Part shown: positions 51,774-60,349 of the stretch, one piece after another
How positions within the stretch are numbered: the first letter of the stretch is position 1
Layout of the letters: the number at the start of each line of letters is the position of its first letter
NCBI GenBank assembly: GCA_964369965.1
Contig: CAYJGF010000009.1
Coordinates: 22,855 to 86,854, forward strand
DNA length: 64,000 nt
Direction: 5' to 3'
DNA from: CAYJBH01 sp964369965
GTDB taxonomy: Bacteria; Bacillota; Clostridia; Oscillospirales; Ruminococcaceae
Program-made: the position numbers and the translations under genes
The notes under the pieces: generated by a model
Told to the model about the DNA's origin: nothing
Databases searched by the model: none
The model's input: only the letters and a program-made list of their open reading frames with translations

Positions 51774-52811
51774 TTAGTCGTCCGACTTGATGTCGATGGA
51801 ATAGCCGGTAAGATGGGCGGTCAATCGCGCGTTAAGACCGCGGTTGCCGATGGCGAGTGAGAGTTGGTCGGCAGGCACGGTGACGCGACAGCTGCGACGC
51901 TCCTCGTCCAGCAGTTCCACCGAGAGCACCTGCGCCGGCGCGAGTGCCGCCGCGATAAACTCCGCAGGGTCATCGCTGTACTTGACAATGTCTATCTTCT
52001 CACCACATAGTTCCTCCACGATGCCGGTCACACGACCGCCACGTGAGCCGATACATGCGCCGACAGGATCGACGTTGGGATTTTCACTGTACACCGCAAT
52101 TTTGGTGCGCTGACCTGCCTCACGGCTTATTGCCTTAATCTCGACCGTGCCGTTTTCAATCTCCGGCACCTCGGTCAAGAACAGCGCCTTGACAAGCCCA
52201 GCGTCGGTGCGGCTAAGCAGAACCTTGGGGCCTTTTTCGGTCACGACCACGTCCTGCACATAGACACGAATGTGATCGCCCTCGTTAAACTCCTCCCCCT
52301 CGAGTTGCTCTGATTTGGGGAGCATCGCCTCGTTGCCGGCAATCTCAAGCGACAGCGTGCCACGACGCACATCCACCCTTGTGACGATGGCGGTGACAAG
52401 TTGGTTGAGATATGCCTGCATCTCGGTGAAGAGCTGAGATCGCTCCACCTCTTTAATACCCTGACGAAATACCTGCTTTGCGTTGGAGGCGGCTATACGG
52501 CGAAAATCTTTGGTGTCAAACGGCACACTGAGCACATCGCCGACCACCGCGCCGAGTTTATACTGCTGTGCGGTCTCGATATCCACCTCTGCCTCGGGGA
52601 TGGCGACCTCCTCCACGACATCCTTTAATATATTGACCGAAAATTCCTGTGTCTCTGGGTTGATGACCACCTGTATATTCTCCTCCGCGACGCCGGCATC
52701 TTTGCGCACCGCTATGGTCAGCGCATTTCTTATCTTTTCGATAAGATAATCGCTGTGGATACCGCGCTCACGTTCAATCATATTTATAGCTTCAAAGATC
52801 TCTTTGCTCAT
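51774..52811 (-). CDS. nusA: transcription elongation/termination factor NusA
   Basis: NusA binds RNA polymerase and nascent RNA. The 345-residue protein starts at MSKEIFEAINMIERERG (ATG at 52811; the ATG at 52823 is part of the ribosome site GAAAGGAATGG). It has the N-terminal polymerase-binding domain, an S1 domain and two KH domains (GACIGSRGGRV, SLAIGNRGLNARL). It lacks the acidic C-terminal repeats of the E. coli protein, as is usual in Firmicutes. Confidence 0.96.
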   Translation of the reverse strand: MSKEIFEAINMIERERGIHSDYLIEKIRNALTIAVRKDAGVAEENIQVVINPETQEFSVNILKDVVEEVAIPEAEVDIETAQQYKLGAVVGDVLSVPFDTKDFRRIAASNAKQVFRQGIKEVERSQLFTEMQAYLNQLVTAIVTRVDVRRGTLSLEIAGNEAMLPKSEQLEGEEFNEGDHIRVYVQDVVVTEKGPKVLLSRTDAGLVKALFLTEVPEIENGTVEIKAISREAGQRTKIAVYSENPNVDPVGACIGSRGGRVTGIVEELCGEKIDIVKYSDDPAEFIAAALAPAQVLSVELLDEERRSCRVTVPADQLSLAIGNRGLNARLTAHLTGYSIDIKSDD

Positions 52812-52832
52812 GGTTTTGACCATTCCTTTCAG

Positions 52833-53291
52833 TTAAAAAATATCGTCATTAAGCTTCACAAACCGCACCTCTTTGGTCGTAAACTCGACCCTCTGCGGTG
52901 TGTCGATGATAATGATGTTGCCGCTCTTTTCAACAAGAGTGCCGACATGCTCTTTTGAGCCGTCTCTCGCCGCGTAGAGTGCGACGGTGACCTCTTTGCC
53001 GGTCATGCGTTCAAAATGTTCGTCCCTAACAAGGTGACGACCGAGCCCTGCGGAGGAGACCTCGAGATAGTAGGCATCCGCAATCAAATCCGCCTCATCG
53101 AGTAGTGGGTCGATACCTCTGCTCACAAACTCGCAGTCGTCGATGTTGACCTTTTTGTCCTCCCCGTCGATAAAGACGCGCAAAAATCGGTTTTTCCCCT
53201 CTTTATCAAGGCGCACGTCCCAGACGTACAGACCGCGCTCCTTGGCGAACGGCGCCGCCATCGACGCGACCGCGTCACATACTTTTGACAT
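52833..53291 (-). CDS. rimP: ribosome maturation factor RimP
   Basis: RimP assists 30S assembly and heads the operon. The 152-residue protein begins MSKVCDAVASMAAPFAKERG and has the conserved RVFIDGE segment and LEVSSAGLGRHL. The ATG at 53291 is chosen because the family starts there and GAGGGAAAGAT is well placed; an in-frame ATG ten codons earlier is less likely. nusA follows after 21 bases. Confidence 0.94.
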   Translation of the reverse strand: MSKVCDAVASMAAPFAKERGLYVWDVRLDKEGKNRFLRVFIDGEDKKVNIDDCEFVSRGIDPLLDEADLIADAYYLEVSSAGLGRHLVRDEHFERMTGKEVTVALYAARDGSKEHVGTLVEKSGNIIIIDTPQRVEFTTKEVRFVKLNDDIF

Positions 53292-53373
53292 ATCTTTCCC
53301 TCTGCTCGGCTTCTCAAACAAAAAAGTGGGACTTGTCGGTCCACACTTTCATCATCAACTATTCATTGTGGTT

Positions 53374-53402
53374 ATTATACCACATATAAAAAAGAAAATC
53401 AA
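53374..53402 (-). promoter_or_regulatory. promoter of the rimP-nusA-infB operon
   Basis: On the minus strand, TTGATT (53402-53397), 17 bases and a perfect TATAAT (53379-53374). It lies 83 bases upstream of the rimP start and should drive the long translation operon through nrnA, perhaps to rsmG. Confidence 0.65.
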
Positions 53403-53403
53403 G

Positions 53404-54915
53404 CTATTTTTTACGATATACAAATGGTACCCGATACCCCACCGACTGCACCGCGAAAATTATCACCGGCACATATAAAAACACATAGCGGCTGCGCCCC
53501 TCGAACAGCATTAAAAAAACGAACAATCCCCCCACCGCAAGCCGTGCGAGCAATGTGAAGTCCCCATCGTCTTTATTAAAAATGCTCACCGCGCCGAAAA
53601 GGCAAACTATCAGCCAAAGTGCCTGCATAATCTGGGAAAGTGTGTTTTGAAAAAAGTCGGAGGTGGCGTAAACATAGCTCTGCAACGCACCGCGCAGGGT
53701 GTCGGCAGAATCCTGCGGCGAGGTGTGAAAAGCCCCCTCCATGCCGTAGCTAAAGGTGCCGTCGGTGCCGTTCCAGAGTGTTTTAAAATAAAGGTGCTGT
53801 GCCGTGCCGAGCGCGCCGTAATCCTGCAAAATAGCCAAAATACGCTCGGTTGCCTGCTGTTCATAATCGTCGTTCTTTATATTTTCCGCCGTCCAATAAA
53901 AGGTATCGGCATTCCAGTTGCCACTGCCAAAGTTGGCAAGACCGGTCTCCAAAAAGTAGAATACCCCTCGCGGCACCTCGGTGGGATTTTCATCCTGTAT
54001 ACGTGCATTGGACGGATAGAGAATGATAAACACCGCCAAAAGCGCGGCGCAGACACCGGGCGCAAAAAACAGGTGCTCCCTTTTAAGTTTCATAACGTCG
54101 GAATTTTTGCACAACAGATTAAATAGTATCAGCAGGGCAAGGGCTATCACCACTATGATGCTCGTTATCTTAATGTAAGCACCGACGACGGCGAACACCC
54201 CGAGCAGGGCGGAAAAGACGGCGACGCTTTTTTTACCTTTGTCGGTATACATGCGTATAATGCAGTAGAGCATCGCTATCGGGAAAAGCGAGCCGAATGT
54301 ATCGGTATAGGGTGTTGACAGCCATGGATTAAAACCAAAGAGGAAGATGCCGAGCAGTAGCGCAACATCCGCCCTGCGCTCCCCAAAGACACGGCGTGTG
54401 GACAGATACAAAAACATAATAGCGAGGTCGATTATAATAAGGTTGAGAATTATCAGACGTTTGAGCGGTGATATGAAAAACAAAAAGTCGGTCATCGCAA
54501 GATAAATTTGCATTATGACGGTGATAAACAGGTTGTTCGGAAATTTAGAGAAGTACATCATGTCGGTGAAGCCGTTTATCGCCGCGCCCACCACCAAATC
54601 CGCGTCCCATCCCGGTTGAAAGCTGGTCTTCCAAAAAAGGTAGAACTGGGCACAGAAAAACAGAAAAACAAAGACTATACGCACCATAAGGCGGCGACGC
54701 TCCGACAACCTATATAATAGAAGTATTGAAAAATATCCGAGCGCAAAAAGCAAAGCGGCGGCAAGGAGTATAAAAAGATGGTTGGAGGTAAAATATTTAT
54801 GCATGAAAGGGATATCAAAAATCATCTGGAACGAAAAAAGCAAAAACAACACACCGAATCCGATGTGAAGTAAATTTTTGGCACTAAAGTCTTTGATTTT
54901 TATATCTTTTTTCAA
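53404..54915 (-). CDS. multi-pass membrane protein, glycosyltransferase-like
   Basis: A 503-residue membrane protein with about ten helices. The first extracytoplasmic loop contains acidic residues (GWDADLVVGAA, near residue 100) where GT-C mannosyl- and arabinosyltransferases keep their catalytic aspartates, and a large soluble part lies in the middle (about 305-420). I infer a GT-C fold lipid-linked sugar transferase, but no subfamily is recognised. It stands alone between the translation operon and the fucosidase operon, with its own start followed by a basic stretch. Confidence 0.72.
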   Translation of the reverse strand: MKKDIKIKDFSAKNLLHIGFGVLFLLFSFQMIFDIPFMHKYFTSNHLFILLAAALLFALGYFSILLLYRLSERRRLMVRIVFVFLFFCAQFYLFWKTSFQPGWDADLVVGAAINGFTDMMYFSKFPNNLFITVIMQIYLAMTDFLFFISPLKRLIILNLIIIDLAIMFLYLSTRRVFGERRADVALLLGIFLFGFNPWLSTPYTDTFGSLFPIAMLYCIIRMYTDKGKKSVAVFSALLGVFAVVGAYIKITSIIVVIALALLILFNLLCKNSDVMKLKREHLFFAPGVCAALLAVFIILYPSNARIQDENPTEVPRGVFYFLETGLANFGSGNWNADTFYWTAENIKNDDYEQQATERILAILQDYGALGTAQHLYFKTLWNGTDGTFSYGMEGAFHTSPQDSADTLRGALQSYVYATSDFFQNTLSQIMQALWLIVCLFGAVSIFNKDDGDFTLLARLAVGGLFVFLMLFEGRSRYVFLYVPVIIFAVQSVGYRVPFVYRKK

Positions 54916-54995
54916 ACAACGCCCCCCTTATATATTTATAGTAACAAATAATTAAAAATTAATCAACCGATTTGCCCATAAATTTAAAAAAACCA

Positions 54996-55023
54996 TTGAA
55001 TTATAAAATGTTTGTGGTACAAT
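54996..55023 (+). promoter_or_regulatory. promoter of the aminotransferase-fucosidase operon
   Basis: TTGAAT (54996-55001), 16 bases and TACAAT (55018-55023), 30 bases before the aminotransferase start. It probably drives all six genes to 61591, which are spaced by 12 bases or less. Confidence 0.6.
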
Positions 55024-55053
55024 AGGCATAGAAAACAATTTGAGGATTATCCC

Positions 55054-56118
55054 ATGACAAAACCCTTTTCCGACAAGCTTAAAAAGGTTACCCCCTATGT
55101 GCCGGGGGAGCAGAGCCGCCTCACCGATATTATCAAGCTCAACGCCAACGAAAACCCCTACCCACCCTCACCAAAAGTGATGGATACCATCAAGAATTTT
55201 GATGCAAAATCGCTTGCACTCTACCCTGACGCGTCATCAAGCGAATTGGTGTGTGCCCTCGCGAAACGTTTCGGGTTGAGTGGTGATGAGGTTTTTGTCG
55301 GCAACGGATCCGACGATGTTATCGCGCTGTGCTATCTCAGCTTTTTTTGCTCCGATAAGCCGATACTCTTCCCCGATATAACCTACTCTTTCTATCCCGT
55401 CTGGTGCGACCTTTTGAACGTGCCGTTTGAGACGGTGGCGGTGGACGACGACTTTTGCATCAACCCCACCGACTATTATCGCGAGTGCGGCGGCGTTATA
55501 ATCCCAAACCCCAACGCACCGACCGGCATCGCCGAAGGTCGTGAGTTTATTGAGGACATCCTGCGCCACAATGCCGACTGTATCGTAATTATTGATGAGG
55601 CATATGTCGATTTTTGTGAGTACTCCTGCGTTTCACTCATAAATAAGTACGACAATCTGATAGTCACCGGCACCTTTTCAAAATCGCGCTCGCTCGCCGG
55701 TCTGCGTGTGGGTTATGCCTTTGGCAACGCGGAGCTTATCGCCCTTTTAAACGCGGTTAAAAACAGCTACAACAGCTACACCCTTGACGCTGTTGCCATC
55801 AAGGCGGCGACGGCAAGCGTTTTGGATGAGGAATATTTTGTCGAAACGATAAAAAAGGTCAAGGCGACCCGTGAGCGCTCGGCAGAGCGTCTGCGCTCGC
55901 TCGACTTTAAGCTCACAAACTCCGGCGCAAATTTCCTCTTTGCAACGCACGACAGGGTAAATGCAAAGGAGCTTTTCGAGGCTTGTCGGGAGCAAAAGAT
56001 ATTTATCCGATATTTCAACCTGCCGAGGATAGACAACCATCTGCGAATTACGGTAGGCACCGACCGCGAGATGGACATTTTGCTGGATTTTATCGAGGGG
56101 TATATCGGTGGACTATAA
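55054..56118 (+). CDS. HisC-like class I/II aminotransferase
   Basis: PLP-dependent aminotransferase of the histidinol-phosphate aminotransferase group, 354 residues. It has KLNANENPYPPSP near the N-terminus, NPNAPTG, DEAYVDF and the PLP lysine in FSKSRSLAGLRVGY (about residue 213). The start is the ATG at 55054 with GAGG upstream. No other histidine genes are near it; instead it heads an operon of carbohydrate genes. It may be the cell's HisC or a transaminase for another phosphate- or amino-sugar-like substrate. Its stop overlaps the SDR gene by 11 bases. Confidence 0.88.
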   Translation: MTKPFSDKLKKVTPYVPGEQSRLTDIIKLNANENPYPPSPKVMDTIKNFDAKSLALYPDASSSELVCALAKRFGLSGDEVFVGNGSDDVIALCYLSFFCSDKPILFPDITYSFYPVWCDLLNVPFETVAVDDDFCINPTDYYRECGGVIIPNPNAPTGIAEGREFIEDILRHNADCIVIIDEAYVDFCEYSCVSLINKYDNLIVTGTFSKSRSLAGLRVGYAFGNAELIALLNAVKNSYNSYTLDAVAIKAATASVLDEEYFVETIKKVKATRERSAERLRSLDFKLTNSGANFLFATHDRVNAKELFEACREQKIFIRYFNLPRIDNHLRITVGTDREMDILLDFIEGYIGGL

Positions 56119-56833
56119 AGATAAAATAGTGGTTATAACCGGCGGTGCAAACGGCATCGGTCGCTGTATCGCGGAGCATTTCGCAAAAGACGGCGCAAAG
56201 GTTGCAATCATCGACATCGCCGAAAATCCGTTTTTCGTCGGGGATATCGGCGATAAAGAGACGCTGAAACGTTTTGCGGACAAGGTGATAGAGCGACACG
56301 GTCGTGTCGATGTCCTCATAAACAACGCGCCGCCACCCTCAAAGGGGCTTTTTGACTGTGATTATGACGAGTTTTCAAACGCACTCAATATCGGCGTCAC
56401 CTCCGCGTTCTATCTCACAAAATTGTTTTTGCCCTATTTCGGTGAGAATAGCTCGGTCGTCAACATATCCTCCAGTCGTGACCGAATGAGCCAGGCCGGC
56501 ACCGAGAGTTATACCGCCGCAAAGGGTGGCATTGCCGCCCTCACCCACGCGATGGCGGTGACACTCGGCGGTCGGGTGCGCGTCAACTCGGTCTCGCCGG
56601 GGTGGATTGACACCGCCTATACCGTCTACCACGATGAAAATGCCAGCCAACACCCGAGCGGTCGGGTGGGCAATCCGGACGATATTGCGAATATGATACT
56701 GTTTTTGTGCAGTGACAAGGCAGGCTTTATCACCGGTGAAAATATCTGTATCGACGGCGGCATGACACGGCAGATGATTTATCATGACGACTGCGGTTGG
56801 AGCTATATAGTCAATCAAGGAGAAAATAGATGA
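56108..56833 (+). CDS. short-chain dehydrogenase/reductase
   Basis: NAD(P)-dependent SDR of 241 residues. It has the cofactor motif TGGANGIG (residues 10-17), INNAP in place of NNAG, and the catalytic Ser...Tyr-x3-Lys (NISSSRDR, then YTAAK near 138-142). The C-terminal FLCSDKAGFITGENICIDGG is typical. Start is GTG inside the aminotransferase gene, and the sulfatase gene overlaps its end by 4 bases. In fucose-degradation operons, such SDRs oxidise L-fucose to its lactone; the same role is plausible here but inferred. Confidence 0.88.
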   Translation: MDYKDKIVVITGGANGIGRCIAEHFAKDGAKVAIIDIAENPFFVGDIGDKETLKRFADKVIERHGRVDVLINNAPPPSKGLFDCDYDEFSNALNIGVTSAFYLTKLFLPYFGENSSVVNISSSRDRMSQAGTESYTAAKGGIAALTHAMAVTLGGRVRVNSVSPGWIDTAYTVYHDENASQHPSGRVGNPDDIANMILFLCSDKAGFITGENICIDGGMTRQMIYHDDCGWSYIVNQGENR

Positions 56834-58326
56834 GAAAACCTAACATTCTATACATCATGTCGGACGACCATGCCGCCAACGCGGTGAGTTGTTACGGCTC
56901 TATCCTCTCGAGTGTGTTTAGGACACCGAACCTCGACAGCATCGCCGACGAGGGGACAAAACTGGACTGCTATTTCTCCACCAACGCTATCTGTACACCG
57001 GCGAGGGCGACCATCATGACCGGTCAGTATGGCGGCAAAAACGGCGTGCGTACCCTCGCCGACGAGTGGCACAACTGCGACGGTCTCAACCTCGCAAAAC
57101 TCATGCAGGGCGGTGGATATGAGACGGCACTCTTTGGCAAATGGCACCTCGGTGTCGAGCCGGTCGGCTTTGACCGATACAGTTATCTTAGCGGCGCGCC
57201 GGGGGATGATGACTTCCACTACGGTCAACAGGGGCTGTACCGTGACCCCTATTTTAAATCCAACGACGCCGAGACCTCACAAAAACATGAGGGCTATGTC
57301 ACCGATATCATCACCGACATGACCCTCGACTACCTCAAAACGAGGGACAGCGAAAAGCCGTTCTTTTTAATGTGCCATCACAAGGCACCGCACGATTTTT
57401 GGGACTATCCCGAGCGACACGAGCACCTCTTTGACGGGGTGGATATCCCTGTGCCGGACAGCCTTTTTGAGGACCGCGCCCACCGCAGTGAGGCGAGCCG
57501 TGACTACGGCAGCAGCGTCACACCGCGCAGTAAAGTGCGCAATCTATATAACGACTTTAGCGATCCGGACTATGTCACAGGTCCGCTTGTTTGCCCCGAC
57601 GATGCGACCTTTGAGGAGAAAGGCATCGCGGCTTATACCAAGTATATGAAAGACTATCTGCGCACCGTCAAGGGTATCGACGACTCGGTGGGTGAAATTC
57701 TCGCCTATTTAAAGTCGACCGGTGAGATTGACAACACCGTCATTATCTACACCTCCGATCAGGGCATGTTCCTCGGTGAACATGATTATCAGGACAAACG
57801 TTGGAGCTTTGAGGAGAGTCTGCGCGCGCCGTTTATGATACGCTATCCGAGCGAGATTGCCGCAGGGCGCGTCGAGAACAGATTGATGGCAAACATCGAC
57901 ATCGCGCCGACCCTTTTGGACTATGCCGGCATAGCGATACCGACCGAGATGCAGGGCGAGAGCTCACGGCGCATGATAGCCGGCGACTATAGCGGTTTTG
58001 TGCGGGATAGCGTCTACTTCCGATACTGGATGCACCGCGCCCACCGCCACGACAATCCGGCGCATTACGGCATACGCACCGATGATTATAAGCTGATTTT
58101 TTATTATGGTCTGCCACTGGACGCAAACGGTGCCGAGGATAATGTGACCCCCTCGGGATATGAGCTGTACGACATGAAAAACGACCCTCTGGAGCTTAGA
58201 AACCTGTATAACGACCCGAAATATGCCGACGTCGTGGTCAATATGAAGAAAAGGTTGAACGTGGAGAAAGAACGGTATGACGACACCGACGAGCGTTATC
58301 CGGAACTTATAAAACTACATAATTAG
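56830..58326 (+). CDS. type I sulfatase
   Basis: Formylglycine-dependent sulfatase, 498 residues. It has the metal-binding NILYIMSDDHAANAV start, the modification motif CTPAR (Cys55 becomes formylglycine) followed by ATIMTGQY, GKWHLG, and YTSDQGMFLGEHD near 310. There is no signal peptide, so it acts in the cytoplasm. The Cys-type site needs a maturase, which is not in the window. Its place directly before a GH29 fucosidase points to removal of sulfate from sulfated fucose-containing glycans. Confidence 0.94.
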   Translation: MRKPNILYIMSDDHAANAVSCYGSILSSVFRTPNLDSIADEGTKLDCYFSTNAICTPARATIMTGQYGGKNGVRTLADEWHNCDGLNLAKLMQGGGYETALFGKWHLGVEPVGFDRYSYLSGAPGDDDFHYGQQGLYRDPYFKSNDAETSQKHEGYVTDIITDMTLDYLKTRDSEKPFFLMCHHKAPHDFWDYPERHEHLFDGVDIPVPDSLFEDRAHRSEASRDYGSSVTPRSKVRNLYNDFSDPDYVTGPLVCPDDATFEEKGIAAYTKYMKDYLRTVKGIDDSVGEILAYLKSTGEIDNTVIIYTSDQGMFLGEHDYQDKRWSFEESLRAPFMIRYPSEIAAGRVENRLMANIDIAPTLLDYAGIAIPTEMQGESSRRMIAGDYSGFVRDSVYFRYWMHRAHRHDNPAHYGIRTDDYKLIFYYGLPLDANGAEDNVTPSGYELYDMKNDPLELRNLYNDPKYADVVVNMKKRLNVEKERYDDTDERYPELIKLHN

Positions 58327-58338
58327 AAAGGAAAACTC

Positions 58339-59874
58339 ATGCCAAACTATCTCGACAACATGAAGAATTATCTCAAAACCATCGATGAGGTCATTGAAAA
58401 AGGTCGCTACAAGGACACGTGGGAGTCGCTCGCCAATCACCCCATCCCAAACTGGTACCGTAATGCAAAGTTCGGAATTTTCATCCACTGGGGTGTCTAT
58501 TCCGTGCCGGCGTTTGGCAACGAGTGGTATCCTCGCCATATGTACAAAAAAGGTGCGCAGGATCACGGCAAGGACGTTTATCAACACCACATCGATACCT
58601 ACGGCGCACACAAGGACTTCGGCTATCGCGACTTTGTGCCGATGTTTAAAGCTCCGAAGTTTGACGCCGCCGAATGGGCAGAGCTTTTCAAAAACGCCGG
58701 CGCACGTTTTGTCATGCCGGTGGCGGAGCATCACGACGGTTTTCAGATGTATGACAGCGACCTTTCGGACTGGTGTTCCACCAAAAAAGGTCCTATGAAG
58801 GACATTGTCGGCGAGCTTAAAAAAGAGTGTGAAAAGCGCGACATGGTCATCACCACCTCCTCCCACCGTGTGGAGCACTACTGGTTTATGGGTGGTATGC
58901 GCGAGTTTGAGAGCGATTTTTCAAAGTATGCCGACAAAGATGGCAACATCCCCTACGGCGATATATATTGGCCGAGCTATCCGGAGCCGTTTTTAGAGCA
59001 GGGTGCCGCGGTCACCACCGACCAAGGCTCGGTCTATTTAAAGGATCTTGACTCCACCTATATGGAGGACTGGTTGGTGCGAACCTGTGAGCTTGCCGAC
59101 AAGTATCGCCCGAAAATTATGTACTTTGACTGGTGGATACAGGTCGAGCCGATGAAGCCGTATCTTCGCAAGTTTGCCGCATACTACTACAACCGCGCTC
59201 TCGAATGGGGTGAAGAGGTCACGATAAACTACAAAAACGACGCCTATCAGCACACTAGTGCCGTCAAGGACATCGAGCGCGGTCAGCTCAGCGATGTCTC
59301 ACCATTTTTCTGGCAAAACGACACCTCGGTCGCAAAAAATTCCTGGTGCTATACCGAGGGTAACGACTACAAAAAGCCGCATGAGGTTATCTGCGACCTT
59401 GTCGACGTCGTCAGCAAGAACGGCTCGTTGCTCCTCAACATCGGTCCCAAATCGGACGGAACTATACCGGAAAAGGATGCAAATATCCTAAAAGAGGTTG
59501 GAAAGTGGCTAAGTGTCAACGGTGAGGCTATCTATGACAGCTACCCATTTCGCAAGTACGGTGAGGGTCCGACCGAGGTTATGGAGGGGCATTTCACCGA
59601 CACACTGCGAAAGCCGTTCACCGATGAGGATATTCGCTTTACCTTTAAGACAAACGCACTCTACGCCTTTTGCATGAAAGCGCCGAGTGACGGTGTTGTC
59701 AAGATAAAAACACTGAGTTTGAAGAGCAACAACTTCAACGCTATCATACGAGATGTGAAAATCCTCGGCAGTGATAGCCCGTGCAGCTATGAGTTGACCG
59801 ACGAGGCACTGATAATAAAAGGCGATATGCCGTCCGGCGATAACCCTGTTTGCATTAAAATATCTATTGATTAG
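58339..59874 (+). CDS. GH29 alpha-L-fucosidase
   Basis: Retaining fucosidase, 511 residues, with no signal peptide. It has KFGIFIHWGVYSVPAFGNEWYPR near residue 45 (first 20 residues are diagnostic), EHHDGF near 136, and the nucleophile Asp264 in YFDWW, then LLLNIGPKSDGTIP and a C-terminal beta-sandwich. The enzyme would release L-fucose from imported oligosaccharides. It follows the sulfatase by 12 bases (GAAAGGAAAACTC ribosome site) and precedes luxS by 7 bases. Confidence 0.95.
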   Translation: MPNYLDNMKNYLKTIDEVIEKGRYKDTWESLANHPIPNWYRNAKFGIFIHWGVYSVPAFGNEWYPRHMYKKGAQDHGKDVYQHHIDTYGAHKDFGYRDFVPMFKAPKFDAAEWAELFKNAGARFVMPVAEHHDGFQMYDSDLSDWCSTKKGPMKDIVGELKKECEKRDMVITTSSHRVEHYWFMGGMREFESDFSKYADKDGNIPYGDIYWPSYPEPFLEQGAAVTTDQGSVYLKDLDSTYMEDWLVRTCELADKYRPKIMYFDWWIQVEPMKPYLRKFAAYYYNRALEWGEEVTINYKNDAYQHTSAVKDIERGQLSDVSPFFWQNDTSVAKNSWCYTEGNDYKKPHEVICDLVDVVSKNGSLLLNIGPKSDGTIPEKDANILKEVGKWLSVNGEAIYDSYPFRKYGEGPTEVMEGHFTDTLRKPFTDEDIRFTFKTNALYAFCMKAPSDGVVKIKTLSLKSNNFNAIIRDVKILGSDSPCSYELTDEALIIKGDMPSGDNPVCIKISID

Positions 59875-59881
59875 GAGGAGT

Positions 59882-60349
59882 ATGAAAAGGATAGCAAGTT
59901 TTTGTGTCGACCACCGTGAACTACCAAAAGGCGTTTATGTCTCACGCGTCGACGGCGATATAACCACCTACGACCTGCGCATGGCAGAGCCTAATGTCGA
60001 CACCCCTCTCGCCCCTGCTACCTCCCACACCATCGAGCATATACTCGCGACCTACCTGCGCAACAGTGAGGTCAGTGACAACATCATCTATGTGGGACCG
60101 ATGGGTTGTTTGACAGGATTTTATCTTTTGACAAGAGGGCTGTCGACCGACTCGGTGCTGTCGTTGTTGCGCTCGGCATACCGATATATTGCCGATTTCG
60201 AGGGGGATATCCCCGGCGCGACCGCCATCGAGTGCGGCAACTATTCACTACAAGATCTTCCGGATGCAAAACGGCTTGCCGAGATGTATTGCGGGGTGCT
60301 CTCAACACTTAATGAGGGTAGCACGGTATATCCGAAAATGCTGGATTAA
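59882..60349 (+). CDS. luxS: S-ribosylhomocysteine lyase
   Basis: Metalloenzyme that splits S-ribosylhomocysteine into homocysteine and the precursor of autoinducer-2. It is 155 residues long. Metal ligands His49 and His53 and catalytic Glu52 lie in SHTIEH; catalytic Cys76 is in GPMGCLTGFY; the third metal ligand is Cys118 in ECGNYSLQDL. The ATG at 59882 has a perfect AGGAGGAG site. With MtnN (6.3 kb) it completes the two-step pathway. Location inside a sulfatase-fucosidase operon is unusual for luxS. Confidence 0.96.
   Translation: MKRIASFCVDHRELPKGVYVSRVDGDITTYDLRMAEPNVDTPLAPATSHTIEHILATYLRNSEVSDNIIYVGPMGCLTGFYLLTRGLSTDSVLSLLRSAYRYIADFEGDIPGATAIECGNYSLQDLPDAKRLAEMYCGVLSTLNEGSTVYPKMLD

Noticed and set aside
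55054..56118. Remnant of a histidine operon together with the HisH/HisF pair
   Set aside because: The genes are 50 kb apart on the same strand with many unrelated operons between, and HisF has an altered active site, so a shared histidine operon is not supported.
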